A DNA stretch of 49,445 nt. Origin: Limnobacter sp. Lineage in GTDB: Bacteria; Pseudomonadota; Gammaproteobacteria; Burkholderiales; Burkholderiaceae_E. Shown piece after piece: positions 1 through 8,800 of this stretch. Both the position numbers and the translations under genes were made by a program. Below the pieces are notes generated by a model. The model worked only from the letters and a program-made list of their open reading frames with translations, did no database searches and was not told the DNA's origin. Position 1 is the first letter of the stretch; the number at the start of each line of letters is the position of its first letter. The stretch lies in assembly GCA_012513825.1 (NCBI GenBank), contig JAAZBL010000449.1, forward strand, positions 1-49,445, in the 5' to 3' direction.

Positions 1-2
1 AG

Positions 3-611
3 CTGGCGGCCCTGAACTTCGCCCGTTTTGCCGATTGGTCGCTGCCGCTGCGCCCGGGGCCGGCGAAGCAGGCGGTGCTGGCCTTCGACGGCGATGTCTA
101 CGACGGTCTCGATGCGAAGACGCTGAGTCGCGAGCAACTGAACCGCGCGCAGGACACGGTGCGCATCCTGTCGGGCCTCTACGGCCTTCTGCGACCGCTC
201 GACCTGATGTTGCCGTACCGGCTCGAAATGGGCACGCGCCTGCGCAACGCGCGCGGACGCGACCTGTACGCGTTCTGGGGAGCACGTCTCGGAACGGCGC
301 TCGGCAGGGAGCTCGACGGCCACCGGCACAAGGTCCTGGTCAACCTCGCGTCCGACGAATACTTCAAGGCCGTCGACCTGCGCGCGCTGCGCCACCCGGT
401 CGTGCAGCCGGTGTTCCAGGAGCGTCGCGCGAACGCCTGGAGGATCGTCAGCTTCTCGGCGAAGAAGGCGCGCGGGCTGATGACGCGCTATGCGATCGAC
501 CACGAGATCGACGATCCCGAGGGCCTGAAGGGCTTCGATGTCGACGGTTACCGCTTCGACGCCGAGGCATCCGACGCCGCACGCTGGTACTTCCGCCGCG
601 AACCCGGCTGA
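3..611 (+). CDS. yaaA: Peroxide stress protein YaaA (DUF328/UPF0246), 5'-truncated
   Basis: The reading frame is open from the first bases of the window to the TGA at 609-611, so the N-terminus lies outside. About 202 residues are visible. The family hallmarks are present in order: LNFARF near the visible start, AKQAVLAFDGDVYDGL, the LSGLYGLLRPLD block, the YRLEMGTRL block, NLASDEYFKAVD, and a C-terminal SFSAKKARGLMTRY. YaaA family proteins are about 255 residues, so roughly a fifth is missing. In E. coli YaaA limits intracellular iron and DNA damage during peroxide stress, and it binds DNA. The gene converges on murB with only 41 bp between the stop codons. Confidence 0.93.
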   Translation: MAALNFARFADWSLPLRPGPAKQAVLAFDGDVYDGLDAKTLSREQLNRAQDTVRILSGLYGLLRPLDLMLPYRLEMGTRLRNARGRDLYAFWGARLGTALGRELDGHRHKVLVNLASDEYFKAVDLRALRHPVVQPVFQERRANAWRIVSFSAKKARGLMTRYAIDHEIDDPEGLKGFDVDGYRFDAEASDAARWYFRREPG

Positions 612-652
612 GCTGCCGCGGGCCGGCGGCTTCCGGGTCGCCCGTGCGCGAC

Positions 653-1705
653 TCATCGCACGATCGTCGGTTCGGGCTCGAGGAGCACGCCGAAGCGTTC
701 GCGCACCGAGCGGGCGATCCGTTCGGCCAGCGCGAGCAGTTGCGCGCCGGTCGCACTGCCGTGGTTGACCAGCACCAGCGCGTGCCGCGCATGCACGCCG
801 GCGTCGCCGTCGCGGTAGCCCTTCCAGCCGCACCGGTCGATCAGCCATGCGGCCGACAGCTTGACCTCGTCTGCGTCGCCGATTGCGCGCGCACGGGCAT
901 CCGCCGGGTAGCGGGGCAACCCCGGGTGGCGCTCGGCGAGCGCCTCGGCCGTTCCCCGGTCGACGACCGGGTTGCGGAAGAAGCTGCCGGCGTTGCCCAG
1001 CAGTGCAGGATCGGGCAGCTTGCGGCGCCGGATCGCGATGACGGCGCGCGCGACCTGCAGCGGGGCAGGGGATCCGCGAGCGGCGAGTTCGTCGCGCAGT
1101 TCCCCGTAGTCGAGCACCGGTACGTGGTCGCTCGCCCGGGCGAGCCGGAAACGCACGGACAGGATCAGCCAGTCGCGGCCGTCGGGATGCTTGAACAGGC
1201 TGTCTCGGTAACCGAAGCGACAGTCGCGCGCCTCGAAGCGGCGGCGTTCGCCGCTGCCCCGGTGGATGGCGAGCAGCGAGTCGAAGCGGTCGACCATCTC
1301 GACGCCGTAGGCGCCGACGTTCTGGATCGGGCTCGCGCCGACGGTGCCGGGAATCAGCGACAGGTTCTCGAGGCCGGCCAGCCCCTGGTCCAGGGTCCAG
1401 CCGACGAACGCATGCCAGTTTTCGCCGGCCGCCGCCTCGACCAGCGTCGGCCTGTCGGCCGTGCCTTGCTCGACGATCCGGCGTCCCCGAAGCGCGACGC
1501 GCAGCACCGTGCCGTCGAAGTCGTTCGCCAGCAGCAGGTTGCTGCCGCCGCCCAGCACCAGAACCCGCGGCTCGCCGGCGATCGCCTCGAGCGCCCGGTC
1601 GACGTCGGCCGCGTCGTCCAGCGTCAGCAGGCGCCGGGCGCGGGCTTCGACGCCGAAGCTGTTCAACGCCTTCAGCGAGGCGTTTTCGATGATCTGCAGC
1701 GTCAA
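653..1705 (-). CDS. murB: UDP-N-acetylenolpyruvoylglucosamine reductase MurB (type I)
   Basis: This is a cytoplasmic FAD enzyme that reduces UDP-GlcNAc-enolpyruvate to UDP-MurNAc with NADPH, the second committed step of peptidoglycan synthesis. The 350-residue length and arrangement match the E. coli-type enzyme. The FAD-binding segment VLVLGGGSNLLL is at 48-59, PGTVGASPIQNVGAYG at 119-133, and the catalytic set is Arg167 (FGYRDS), Ser241 (GNAGSFFRNP) and a C-terminal Glu343 (LEPE). The start appears to be TTG at 1703-1705, because no ATG or GTG fits the conserved N-terminus (LQIIENASLKALNSFGV). That TTG lies in the second copy of a tandem duplication of the scpA 3' end and has no clear Shine-Dalgarno sequence. 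It is probably read from the scpA transcript, with translation coupled to scpA. Confidence 0.95.
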   Translation of the reverse strand: MTLQIIENASLKALNSFGVEARARRLLTLDDAADVDRALEAIAGEPRVLVLGGGSNLLLANDFDGTVLRVALRGRRIVEQGTADRPTLVEAAAGENWHAFVGWTLDQGLAGLENLSLIPGTVGASPIQNVGAYGVEMVDRFDSLLAIHRGSGERRRFEARDCRFGYRDSLFKHPDGRDWLILSVRFRLARASDHVPVLDYGELRDELAARGSPAPLQVARAVIAIRRRKLPDPALLGNAGSFFRNPVVDRGTAEALAERHPGLPRYPADARARAIGDADEVKLSAAWLIDRCGWKGYRDGDAGVHARHALVLVNHGSATGAQLLALAERIARSVRERFGVLLEPEPTIVR

Positions 1706-1752
1706 CTCGGCAGGTGGCTCGGGATCTGCCGCGTCAACTCGGCAGGTAGCTC
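1691..1752. repeat. 30-bp imperfect tandem repeat at the scpA/murB junction
   Basis: Two copies, 1691-1720 and 1723-1752, match at 28 of 30 positions with a period of 32 bp. Read on the minus strand, each copy contains GAGTTGACGC. In the promoter-proximal copy the TGA (1734-1736) is the scpA stop. In the distal copy the TTG (1703-1705) is the murB start, and the old TGA at 1702-1704 is out of frame for murB. This looks like a duplication of a former scpA-TTGA-murB overlap. A similar event occurs at 40375-40414. Confidence 0.9.
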
Positions 1753-2567
1753 AGCCGCACGTAGATCGGCGCGAAGGCCTCGGCCTGCGTGATCTCGATC
1801 AGCGATTCGCGCGCGAGCTCGAGCAGCGCGACGAAGGTCACGACGACGACCGGCACGCCGCGCTCGATCTCGAACAGCTCTTCGAACTCGGCGAAGCGCC
1901 GGTTCTGAAGCTTGCGCAGCACGACGGTCATGTATTCGCGCACCGACAGCTCTTCGCGGGTGATCCGGTGGTGCTGGACCAGCCGTGCGCGGCGCAGGAT
2001 GTCGGCCCAGGCGGCCTTCAGGTCGGGCGCCGCGACTTCCGGCAGCCGAACGCGTACGGCCTGGTCGATCCAGACCCGCGCCGGCACGAAGTCGCGTCCG
2101 AGCTGCGGCAGACGGTCGATCTGCTGCGCGCCGAGCTTGATGCGCTCGTATTCGATCAGCCGGCGCGCCAGCTCGGCGCGCGGATCCTCGACCTCCTCGC
2201 CGCTGTCGGCCTTGCGCACCGGCAGCAGCATCCGCGACTTGATGTCGATCAGCATGGCCGCCATCAGCAGGTATTCGGCGGCCAGCTCGAGGTTGTGGTT
2301 GCGGATCTGCTCGATGTAGGCCAGGTACTGTCGGGTGACCTCCGCCATCGGGATGTCGAGGATGTTGAAGTTCTGCCTGCGGATCAGGTACAGCAGGACG
2401 TCGAGCGGCCCCTCGAAGGCCTCGAGGAAGACCTCGAGCGCATCGGGCGGGATGTACAGGTCCTTCGGAAGCTTGACCAGCGGCTCGCCGTACAGGCGAG
2501 CGACGATCTTCAGTTCGAGCTGTTCGGGCTCTGCGAGGGCGGGCGATTCGCGCGCGTCGATCGTCAT
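1734..2567 (-). CDS. scpA: Segregation and condensation protein A
   Basis: ScpA is the kleisin subunit of the SMC-ScpAB condensin that compacts and segregates the chromosome. The 277-residue product has the family block FEGPLDVLLYLIRRQNFNILDIP near residues 50-70, followed by QYLAYIEQIRNHNLELAAEYLLMAAMLIDIKSRMLLP, which is the N-terminal SMC-neck-binding domain. The C-terminal winged-helix part contains FAEFEELFEIERGVPVVVVTFVALLEL. Proteobacterial ScpA commonly has a longer N-terminal lead, as here. The start is ATG at 2565-2567. The gene lies 30 bp downstream of the DUF3460 gene, an arrangement seen in Burkholderiales. No scpB is in the window. Confidence 0.95.
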   Translation of the reverse strand: MTIDARESPALAEPEQLELKIVARLYGEPLVKLPKDLYIPPDALEVFLEAFEGPLDVLLYLIRRQNFNILDIPMAEVTRQYLAYIEQIRNHNLELAAEYLLMAAMLIDIKSRMLLPVRKADSGEEVEDPRAELARRLIEYERIKLGAQQIDRLPQLGRDFVPARVWIDQAVRVRLPEVAAPDLKAAWADILRRARLVQHHRITREELSVREYMTVVLRKLQNRRFAEFEELFEIERGVPVVVVTFVALLELARESLIEITQAEAFAPIYVRLSYLPS

Positions 2568-2597
2568 CCGGAATCCGAGATCGCCGACTGCCGAAGC

Positions 2598-2789
2598 TCA
2601 GTCGACGTGCTGGTAGTAGACGTAAGGCGTCTGGGGGACCTTCGCCTCCTTTGCCTCGCGCGCGAACTCTGGGTCCTGCGGGCGATCCCAGAGCAGCGAG
2701 CGCCCCTCGCGCTGGCGGTATTCGAGATCGGGCTTGCGCTCGCGCAGTTCCTCGATGAACTTTGTGATGTCCGACTTGTACAGGGCCAT
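2598..2789 (-). CDS. DUF3460 family protein
   Basis: This is a 63-residue soluble protein beginning MALYKSDITKFIEELRERKP, with the typical DUF3460 pattern of an N-terminal Y-S-D-T-F-L-like segment followed by a QREGRSLLWDRPQD core and a C-terminal PQTPYVYYQ. The family is small, of unknown function, and as far as I recall largely restricted to Betaproteobacteria. It appears to be the first gene of the DUF3460-scpA-murB transcription unit. It diverges from the BamE-like gene across a 77-bp intergenic region that must hold both promoters. Confidence 0.9.
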   Translation of the reverse strand: MALYKSDITKFIEELRERKPDLEYRQREGRSLLWDRPQDPEFAREAKEAKVPQTPYVYYQHVD

Positions 2790-2866
2790 GGCGATTCGTT
2801 CTCCGAACCCGCAATTTTAGTCGAACCCTGCCGATGCGATACTGTTCGACGCGTTTCCGCACAGGC

Positions 2867-3376
2867 ATGACGATGTCGATGACCAGAAGAGGACTGATGA
2901 TGGCCGGCCTGCTCTCGCTGCTCGGCGCGCTCGGCGCCTGCGACTTCATCGCGCAGAAGGAGCTGCGGGTCGGCGAATCGACCGTCGACGACGTGCGCCG
3001 GCTGATGGGCGGACCGGACACGATTCGCGAACGCGCCGACGGCAGCGTGCTCTACGAGTACCCGCGCGGCCCCGAGGGCACGCAGACCTGGATGGTCACG
3101 ATCGATGCACAGGGCAGGTACCGTGGCATGTTCGACGCGCTCGCGCCCGAGAACCTCGCGAAGGTGCGTCCCGGGATGAGCCGCGAGCAGGTGCGCGAAC
3201 TGCTCGGGCGCCCCGGCGAGAGCGGTCCGCAGCCCGGCTTCCAGGGCACGGTGATGACCTGGCGCGTGCAGGTCGGCCCCGGCAGGACCGAGATGTTCCA
3301 CGTCGAGCTCGGCGCCGACGACAGGGTCGTGAAGGTCGATCGATCGGCCGACCTGCGCACGATCAACATCCAGTAG
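2867..3376 (+). CDS. BamE/SmpA-OmlA-type lipoprotein with two repeats
   Basis: The 169-residue product begins with a positively charged n-region and a hydrophobic stretch ending in a lipobox (LGAC), so it should be a lipoprotein. Two SmpA/OmlA-type modules follow: VGESTVDDVRRLMGGPD and, about 65 residues later, VRPGMSREQVRELLGRPGE. Each is the beta-alpha-alpha motif of BamE, but a canonical BamE has one module. The residue after the lipidated Cys is Asp (CDF), the inner-membrane retention signal in the E. coli Lol rule. ATG at 2867 was chosen over 2834 because the latter overlaps a possible -10 element (GATACT, 2836-2841). ATGs at 2873 and 2879 are also possible. It may be a BamE-like paralogue and not the Bam complex subunit. 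Confidence 0.8.
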   Translation: MTMSMTRRGLMMAGLLSLLGALGACDFIAQKELRVGESTVDDVRRLMGGPDTIRERADGSVLYEYPRGPEGTQTWMVTIDAQGRYRGMFDALAPENLAKVRPGMSREQVRELLGRPGESGPQPGFQGTVMTWRVQVGPGRTEMFHVELGADDRVVKVDRSADLRTINIQ

Positions 3377-3430
3377 TTCGCCTCGCCTCGTCCGGTCGCG
3401 CGCCGGGCAGCGCGTACCGAATCGAGGGGA

Positions 3431-3458
3431 TTGCCGGCGCTCGCGGCGCGAGTACACT
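3431..3458 (+). promoter_or_regulatory. Candidate sigma-70 promoter for the binding protein-TIR-STAND operon
   Basis: TTGCCG (3431-3436), a 16-bp spacer and TACACT (3453-3458) give a reasonable -35/-10 pair. The predicted start of transcription is near 3465, leaving a leader of about 78 nt before the ATG at 3543. It lies in the 166-bp gap after the BamE-like gene. No operator palindrome is evident. The match is by eye only. Confidence 0.5.
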
Positions 3459-3542
3459 GATTTTCCGAAGCCGGGGCCGCAGGGATCGCGCCGCGAGCCC
3501 CTGTCCCGGTCGGCCCTCTTTCGGGCTTTCGGGGTCGAAACG

Positions 3543-4487
3543 ATGAAGCGGGAGATCGCCGTTCTCTGCCTGAGCGCGATGGCCCTCGCCGGTTCCGTTC
3601 GCGCCGAACTCGCCGGCACCCTGCGCAGGATCCACGACAGCGGCGTCGTGAACGTCGGGCATCGCGAACAGTCGTTGCCGTTTTCCTTCGTCGCGCCGAG
3701 TCGCCTGGCGCCGGGGAGCCGCCAGGCCGCGGCTGCGATCGAACCGGTCGGGTTCACGATCGACCTGTGCGCCGAGGTGATCGAGACGCTGAAGCTCGAA
3801 CTCGAACGCCCCGATCTGCGGGTCGCCTACGTCCCGGTCACGTCGGAAAACCGGATCGCGCTCATGGAAGAGGGCGCGATCGACATCGAGTGCGGGTCGA
3901 CGACGAACACGCAGGCGCGTCGCGAACGCGTCGACTTCAGCGTGACCTTCTTCGTCGCACGCGTGCGGATGCTGGTGCGCCGGGATTCCGGCGTCAAGGG
4001 CTACGAAGACCTGAGGGGTCGGCGGGTCGTGGTCACCGCCGGAACGACGGCCGAGGCGCTGCTGCGAAAGCCGTCTGCGTTCGGCACCCGGATCGAACCC
4101 GATCGCCTGCAGATCGTTCCGGTCGTCGATCACGACGATGCGCTGCAGATGGTCGAGTCGGGCGAGGCGAGCGCGTTCCTGCTCGACGACGTGCTGCTCG
4201 CCGGGCTCGTGGCCCGGTCGCGCGATCCGTCGCTGTTCTCGATCGTCGGCGAAGGGCTCAGCGAGGAGCGCTACGGGCTGATGCTGCCGCGGGGCGATAC
4301 GCGGTTCAAGGCGCTGGTCGACCGGACGCTGATCGGCCTGATGAAGTCCGGCGAAGCGGAAAAGCTGTACCGGCGCTGGTTCGTCGACGAGATCGACCCG
4401 GGCGGCCTGAAGCTGAACCTGCCGATGAGCCCGGAACTGCGCAGGGTCTTCGACCTGCCGACCGACAAGGAGCTCGACCGATCATGA
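3543..4487 (+). CDS. Periplasmic GltI-type amino-acid-binding protein (SBP_bac_3), first gene of the TIR/STAND operon
   Basis: This 314-residue protein has a Sec signal peptide (positively charged MKR, hydrophobic core, probable cleavage after SVRA near residue 21). The type 3 solute-binding fold is clear: VVNVGHREQSLPFSF, then GFTIDLCAEVIE, then the signature NRIALMEEGAIDIECGSTTN, then RVDFSVTFFVARVRMLVRR, and the hinge region DLRGRRVVVTAGTTAE. Closest known relatives are GltI/glutamate-aspartate-binding proteins of polar amino-acid ABC importers. No permease or ATPase gene is nearby. Instead its TGA overlaps the ATG of the SIR2/TIR gene by 4 bp, so the three genes are translationally coupled. 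In this context it is more plausibly a ligand sensor than a transporter subunit (inference). Confidence 0.88.
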   Translation: MKREIAVLCLSAMALAGSVRAELAGTLRRIHDSGVVNVGHREQSLPFSFVAPSRLAPGSRQAAAAIEPVGFTIDLCAEVIETLKLELERPDLRVAYVPVTSENRIALMEEGAIDIECGSTTNTQARRERVDFSVTFFVARVRMLVRRDSGVKGYEDLRGRRVVVTAGTTAEALLRKPSAFGTRIEPDRLQIVPVVDHDDALQMVESGEASAFLLDDVLLAGLVARSRDPSLFSIVGEGLSEERYGLMLPRGDTRFKALVDRTLIGLMKSGEAEKLYRRWFVDEIDPGGLKLNLPMSPELRRVFDLPTDKELDRS

Positions 4488-5893
4488 AGGAACCCGCGTG
4501 GCGAAGATTGCTCGACCAGATCCGCGACGGCCTGGTCATTCCCGTCGTCGGCCCGCAGCTGCTGTCGATCGGTGACCGGGGCAGCCGGTCGCTGCAGGCG
4601 GTCGTCGCCGAGCATTTGCTCCGGATATACGAGCAGCCGCTGCCTGCGCAGGGCCTGCCGCGCTTTCGCGAGCTCAACGAGGTCGTGATGATGCTCGGGC
4701 AGGCCGAAGTCGACGGCGAACCGCTGGTGCGCAATCCGCAGGACCTCTACGGCGACGTGCACGACGCGATCCGCCGCCTCGCCGACGGGGGCGAACCGCC
4801 GACGCCGCCGGCGCTGGAGCAACTGGCGCAGATCTCCGACTTTCGCCTGTACGTGACGCTGACGCCGGACGATCTGCTCGCCCGGTCGCTGCGCAGGCGT
4901 CGCGCGGTCAGCGAGGTCGTCCACTCGCCGGAGCTGTCGGCCAGTGCGGTGCGCGACCTGCCTGCCGACTGGCGCGACGGCAGCGGCGAAGCCCACCTGC
5001 TCTACCTGTTCGGCAAGTCGTGCCCGGCGCCGCTGTTCGCGATCAGCGACGAAGACGTCCTCGAATACGCGCACAGCATGGTCGCAGGCGGTGGGCATGT
5101 CCCGGCGCGCTTCTTCGGCGAACTGCAGCAGCACAACCTGCTGCTGATCGGCTGCAATTTCCCGGACTGGCTGAGCCGGCTCTTCCTGCGCATCACGAAC
5201 AAGAGCAGGCTGTCGGCCAGCAAGCGCAAGCGCGAGTGGCTGATCGAACCGGTCGACCCGACGGCGCCGCTGGTCACCTTCCTGAAGGCCTACAGCAGGG
5301 ACACCGAAGTCCTGTCCGAGATTGCGCCCGCCGACTTCGTCGCCGAACTGCACCGGCGCTGGCAGGAACGGACGCGAAGCGAGCAGCCGGCGACGACAGC
5401 GGGTCCGGCGCGGATCGAAGCGCCGGCCGCCGGCACGGTTTTCTTCGTCAGCTATTCGCGCAAGACTGACCGCTCGCGCGCCGAGATGCTCGTCCGGTCC
5501 CTGCGCGACATCGGCGTCGACGAGCGCGAGATCTGGTTCGACCGCCAGGACATCGAACCGGGCGACGACTTCGGCCAGCGCATCCTCGACGGAATCGACA
5601 GTTGTCGCTACTTCCTGCCGCTGGTCTCCGAGGCGGCCGACCGACGCGACGAGGGATTCTTCTTTCGCGAGTGGCGTGCGGCCAACGAGCGCAACGAGGC
5701 GATGAACCGCAGCTTCGTCCATCCGCTGATCGTCGACCCCGACTATGCTCCCGAGCGCTACAAGGCCGAGCCGGTGCGTGCGTGGCGCAGGCTCGATTTC
5801 GGCCACGCGCCCGACGGCGTGCCCGACGGGCGCACGAACTCGGCGCTGGTGAAGCTGCTTCGCGAAGCGCGCAAGCCCGAGACGCGGACATGA
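4484..5893 (+). CDS. SIR2-like plus TIR-domain protein (putative NAD-targeting effector)
   Basis: The 469-residue cytoplasmic protein has two parts. Residues about 10-300 resemble the SIR2_2-type Rossmann domain: DGLVIPVVGPQLL at 15-27, LYLFGKSCPAP at 173-183 where active sirtuin-like enzymes have a LHG motif, and LIGCNFPDWLSRLFLRI at 221-237. Residues about 318-466 are a TIR domain: FFVSYSRKTDRS (320-331), EIWFDRQDIEPGDDFGQRI (349-367), and FFREWRAANER (393-403), where Glu396 is the likely catalytic glutamate of NAD-cleaving TIRs. The SIR2 motif has Phe in place of His, so that half may bind a nucleotide without hydrolysing NAD. Both ends overlap neighbours by ATGA. In known defence systems TIR domains degrade NAD+ or make signalling nucleotides; that role here is inferred. 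Confidence 0.85.
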   Translation: MKEPAWRRLLDQIRDGLVIPVVGPQLLSIGDRGSRSLQAVVAEHLLRIYEQPLPAQGLPRFRELNEVVMMLGQAEVDGEPLVRNPQDLYGDVHDAIRRLADGGEPPTPPALEQLAQISDFRLYVTLTPDDLLARSLRRRRAVSEVVHSPELSASAVRDLPADWRDGSGEAHLLYLFGKSCPAPLFAISDEDVLEYAHSMVAGGGHVPARFFGELQQHNLLLIGCNFPDWLSRLFLRITNKSRLSASKRKREWLIEPVDPTAPLVTFLKAYSRDTEVLSEIAPADFVAELHRRWQERTRSEQPATTAGPARIEAPAAGTVFFVSYSRKTDRSRAEMLVRSLRDIGVDEREIWFDRQDIEPGDDFGQRILDGIDSCRYFLPLVSEAADRRDEGFFFREWRAANERNEAMNRSFVHPLIVDPDYAPERYKAEPVRAWRRLDFGHAPDGVPDGRTNSALVKLLREARKPETRT

Positions 5894-8800
5894 GCGACGA
5901 GCGCGCGCAGCCGGCCGGCCTCGACGAACAGAACCCGTGGCCGGGGCTCGCGCCGTACGACGAAGCGTCGCAGCGCTTCTTCCATGGTCGAAAGGACGAA
6001 GCCGACGAACTGCTGCGGCTGATCCGGCTGGCGCCGCTGACCGTGCTCTACGGCGCCTCGGGGCTGGGCAAGAGTTCGCTGCTGCTGGCCGGCGTGTTTC
6101 CTCAACTGCGGGCCGAGCACTTCCTGCCCGTGCACCTGCGGCTGGACTTCTCCGAAGGCGCCGAACGCTCGCCGCTCGAGCAGGCCGCGCGCCGGCTCGA
6201 AGAGGAAATGACGCTCGCCGGAGCCGACTTCCCGAGCCGCGAGCCCGACGAGGATCTCTGGCGCTACCTTCACCGCTGCGACTTCGAGGTCTGGAGCAAG
6301 GACAATTTCCCGCTGGTTCCGGTGCTGGTCTTCGACCAGTTCGAGGAGCTGTTCTCGCGCGGCGGCCGTCACGAACGCATCGGCACGATCTTCGATTCGC
6401 TGGCCGACCTTCTCGAGAACCGGATTCCGCCCGACCTGTCCAGCGAGGACTCGAGCCGCGAGCTGCGCCGTCGCTTCGACCTGCGCACCCAGCGCTACCG
6501 CGTCCTGCTGTCCTTTCGCGAGGACTTCCTGCCCGAGATCGACGGCTGGAAGGACAAGGTGCCGTCGCTGCTCGACCACCGGCTGCGGCTGCTGCCGATG
6601 TCGCGCGAAAGGGCGATCGCGGCGATCGAGCAGGCCGGCCGCGACGTGCTCGAACCGGGAATTGCGCCGGGAATCGTCGATCTCGTCAGCCTTCGGGCTC
6701 GGGATGCCGCCGACAGGCGTGCGGAGCCCGACCGCTTCTCGCCGACGGTCGAGCCGGTGCTGCTGAGCTTGTGCTGCACGCGACTGAATCGTCTTCGCGC
6801 GCCCGGCGGCCGGATCGATGCGGAACTGGTGGAGCGCGCCGGCGAGGACATCCTCGCCGATTTCTACCGCGAAGCGATCCAGGGGATGCCGGATCGCGTG
6901 CCGGAATTCATCGAGTCGCAACTGATCCAGGGCGACCGCTACCGCGGCAGCTATCCCGAGGACGCGGCGATCGACGAAGGCTCGATCACGCGCGAGGAGC
7001 TCGCGCGCCTGACCGACGACTATCGGCTGTTGCGGATCGACCAGCAGGAAGACGCGCGGCGAATCGAGCTGATCCACGACCGGATCGTCGAGGTCGTGCG
7101 CAGCGCGCGCGACGAGCGGCGCGCGCGGGCAAGCGAGGTTCGGGCGAAGCGGCTGCAACAGGAGGCCGAGGACAAGGCCCGGGTCGAACGCGAGCGTCGC
7201 AAGCAGGCGGAAGAGGCGAAGCGGCATGCCGAGGAGGCCACGCATCGTGCGCAGGCCGCGCAGGCGCGGGCCGAGTCGGAGCGAAGGCGGGCAAGCCGGC
7301 TCAGCCTGGTGCTGTCGGTTCTCAGCGTGCTGTTCGTAGCGATCGCGGCATTCGCGCTCTGGACGAAACGCGAAGTCGACCAGGCGCGCATCGCCACGCT
7401 CGAGGAGCGGCTCGTCGGCGAGGCGCAGGCGATGCTCGACGGCGCCCGCACGGTTCGTCCCGACCGCGTGCTGCTGCAACTGATGGCTGCCCGCAATCTC
7501 GGCGTGGACACCGACGCGGTCGCCGGCGCGATGCTCAAGGAGCTGCTGCAGCGCCCGCAACTGCTGCGGCTGATCCCGACCGACCAGACGGTCAGCGGAC
7601 TCGTTTTCCTCGACCGGCACGGGCTGCTGGTCGCGACGGGCGGCGACAGCGGTTCGCTGCTGGTTTTCGATGCCAAAAGCGGCCAGCCGGGCGGCCCGCA
7701 GGAGGGCCGCACCGAAGCGGCCCATGCGGGCTGGATCTGGGCGCTTGCGCGCAGCCCCGATGGCCGACGCCTTGTCTCGGCCGGCAACGACGGGACGCTG
7801 CGCCTGTGGGACGTCGCCGACGACGGGTCGATCCGCGCGAACGAAGCGCGGATGGCGCGTCATGTCGGCGCCGTCAAAACCGTCGCGTTCAGCCCTTCGG
7901 GCGAGCTGATCGCCTCGGGCGGAGAGGACCGGACGCTGCGCGTCTGGAACGCCCGCGACGGCAGCTATCTGGGCGCGCTGCTCGGCGAACACAATGCGCC
8001 AGTCACCGCGGTCGCCTTCCATCCCGGCGGCGAACGGCTGGTGTCGGCAAGCGAGGACAGCACGCTGCTTGTCTGGGACGTCGCGTCGCGTGGACAGCTC
8101 GGCGCGCCGCTGGCCAGGCACAGCGGTCCCGTACGCGCCGTCGCCTTCCGTCCCGATGGCGAGCTGCTCGTCTCGGCCGGGGAAGACCGGGCGATCTTGC
8201 TCTGGACGCCGCAGGAGCCGCGCGCGCCCGATGGACAGTTCTATCGAGCGGACACGCCGCTGACCGGTCATTCAGGCGGCGTTTGCTGCCTGGCCTTTTT
8301 CCCCGACGGCCGCGGCCTGGCTTCGGGCGCCTGGGACGGCGCGCTGCGCTGGTGGGACACGGCGATGGCCGGACCGCTCGGCGGTCCGCTCGAAGCCTAT
8401 TCGCGCGGGCTGCAGTCGCTTGCCGTCGCCGGCGACGGTCGGATCGCTTCGGGCAGCGACCGCGGCGGCATCGCGTTGTGGAACCCGGCGATTGCGGCGA
8501 GTCGCGAACTCGCGACGACCGCCGACGCTGCGTCGCCGCCGCCGACTTCGCCGGCATTCGTGTCGAGCATCGCGATCAGCCGCAGCGGCAACCGGATCGC
8601 CTCGGGAAGCTGGGATCGCAGTGTCCGTGTCTGGGACGTCGGCCCGCAGGGCGACCCGCGCTTGCGTATCGAGCTGAAGGCGCCTGCGAAGATCTGGAGC
8701 GTCGCGCTGAGCGCGGACGGCAATCGCGTCGTGGCCGGGGGCGACGACGGCATCCTGCGCGTCTGGGACATTCCGGGCGAACGCCTGGTCGCTGCCTCGG

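Noticed and set aside
2834-2866. Upstream ATG (2834) as the start of the BamE-like gene
   Set aside because: It would put 11 extra residues before a good lipoprotein signal, and it overlaps a possible -10 element. No Shine-Dalgarno sequence precedes it.
3543-4487. Treating the binding protein as part of an ordinary amino-acid ABC transporter
   Set aside because: No permease or ATPase gene is near, and the gene overlaps the TIR gene, so a transporter operon is not supported here.
5758-8271. Very long open frames antisense to the STAND gene and in other frames across the window
   Set aside because: They are GC-rich shadow frames with Arg/Ala/Pro/Gly-biased composition and no recognisable domains. 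They lie opposite genes with clear family motifs.
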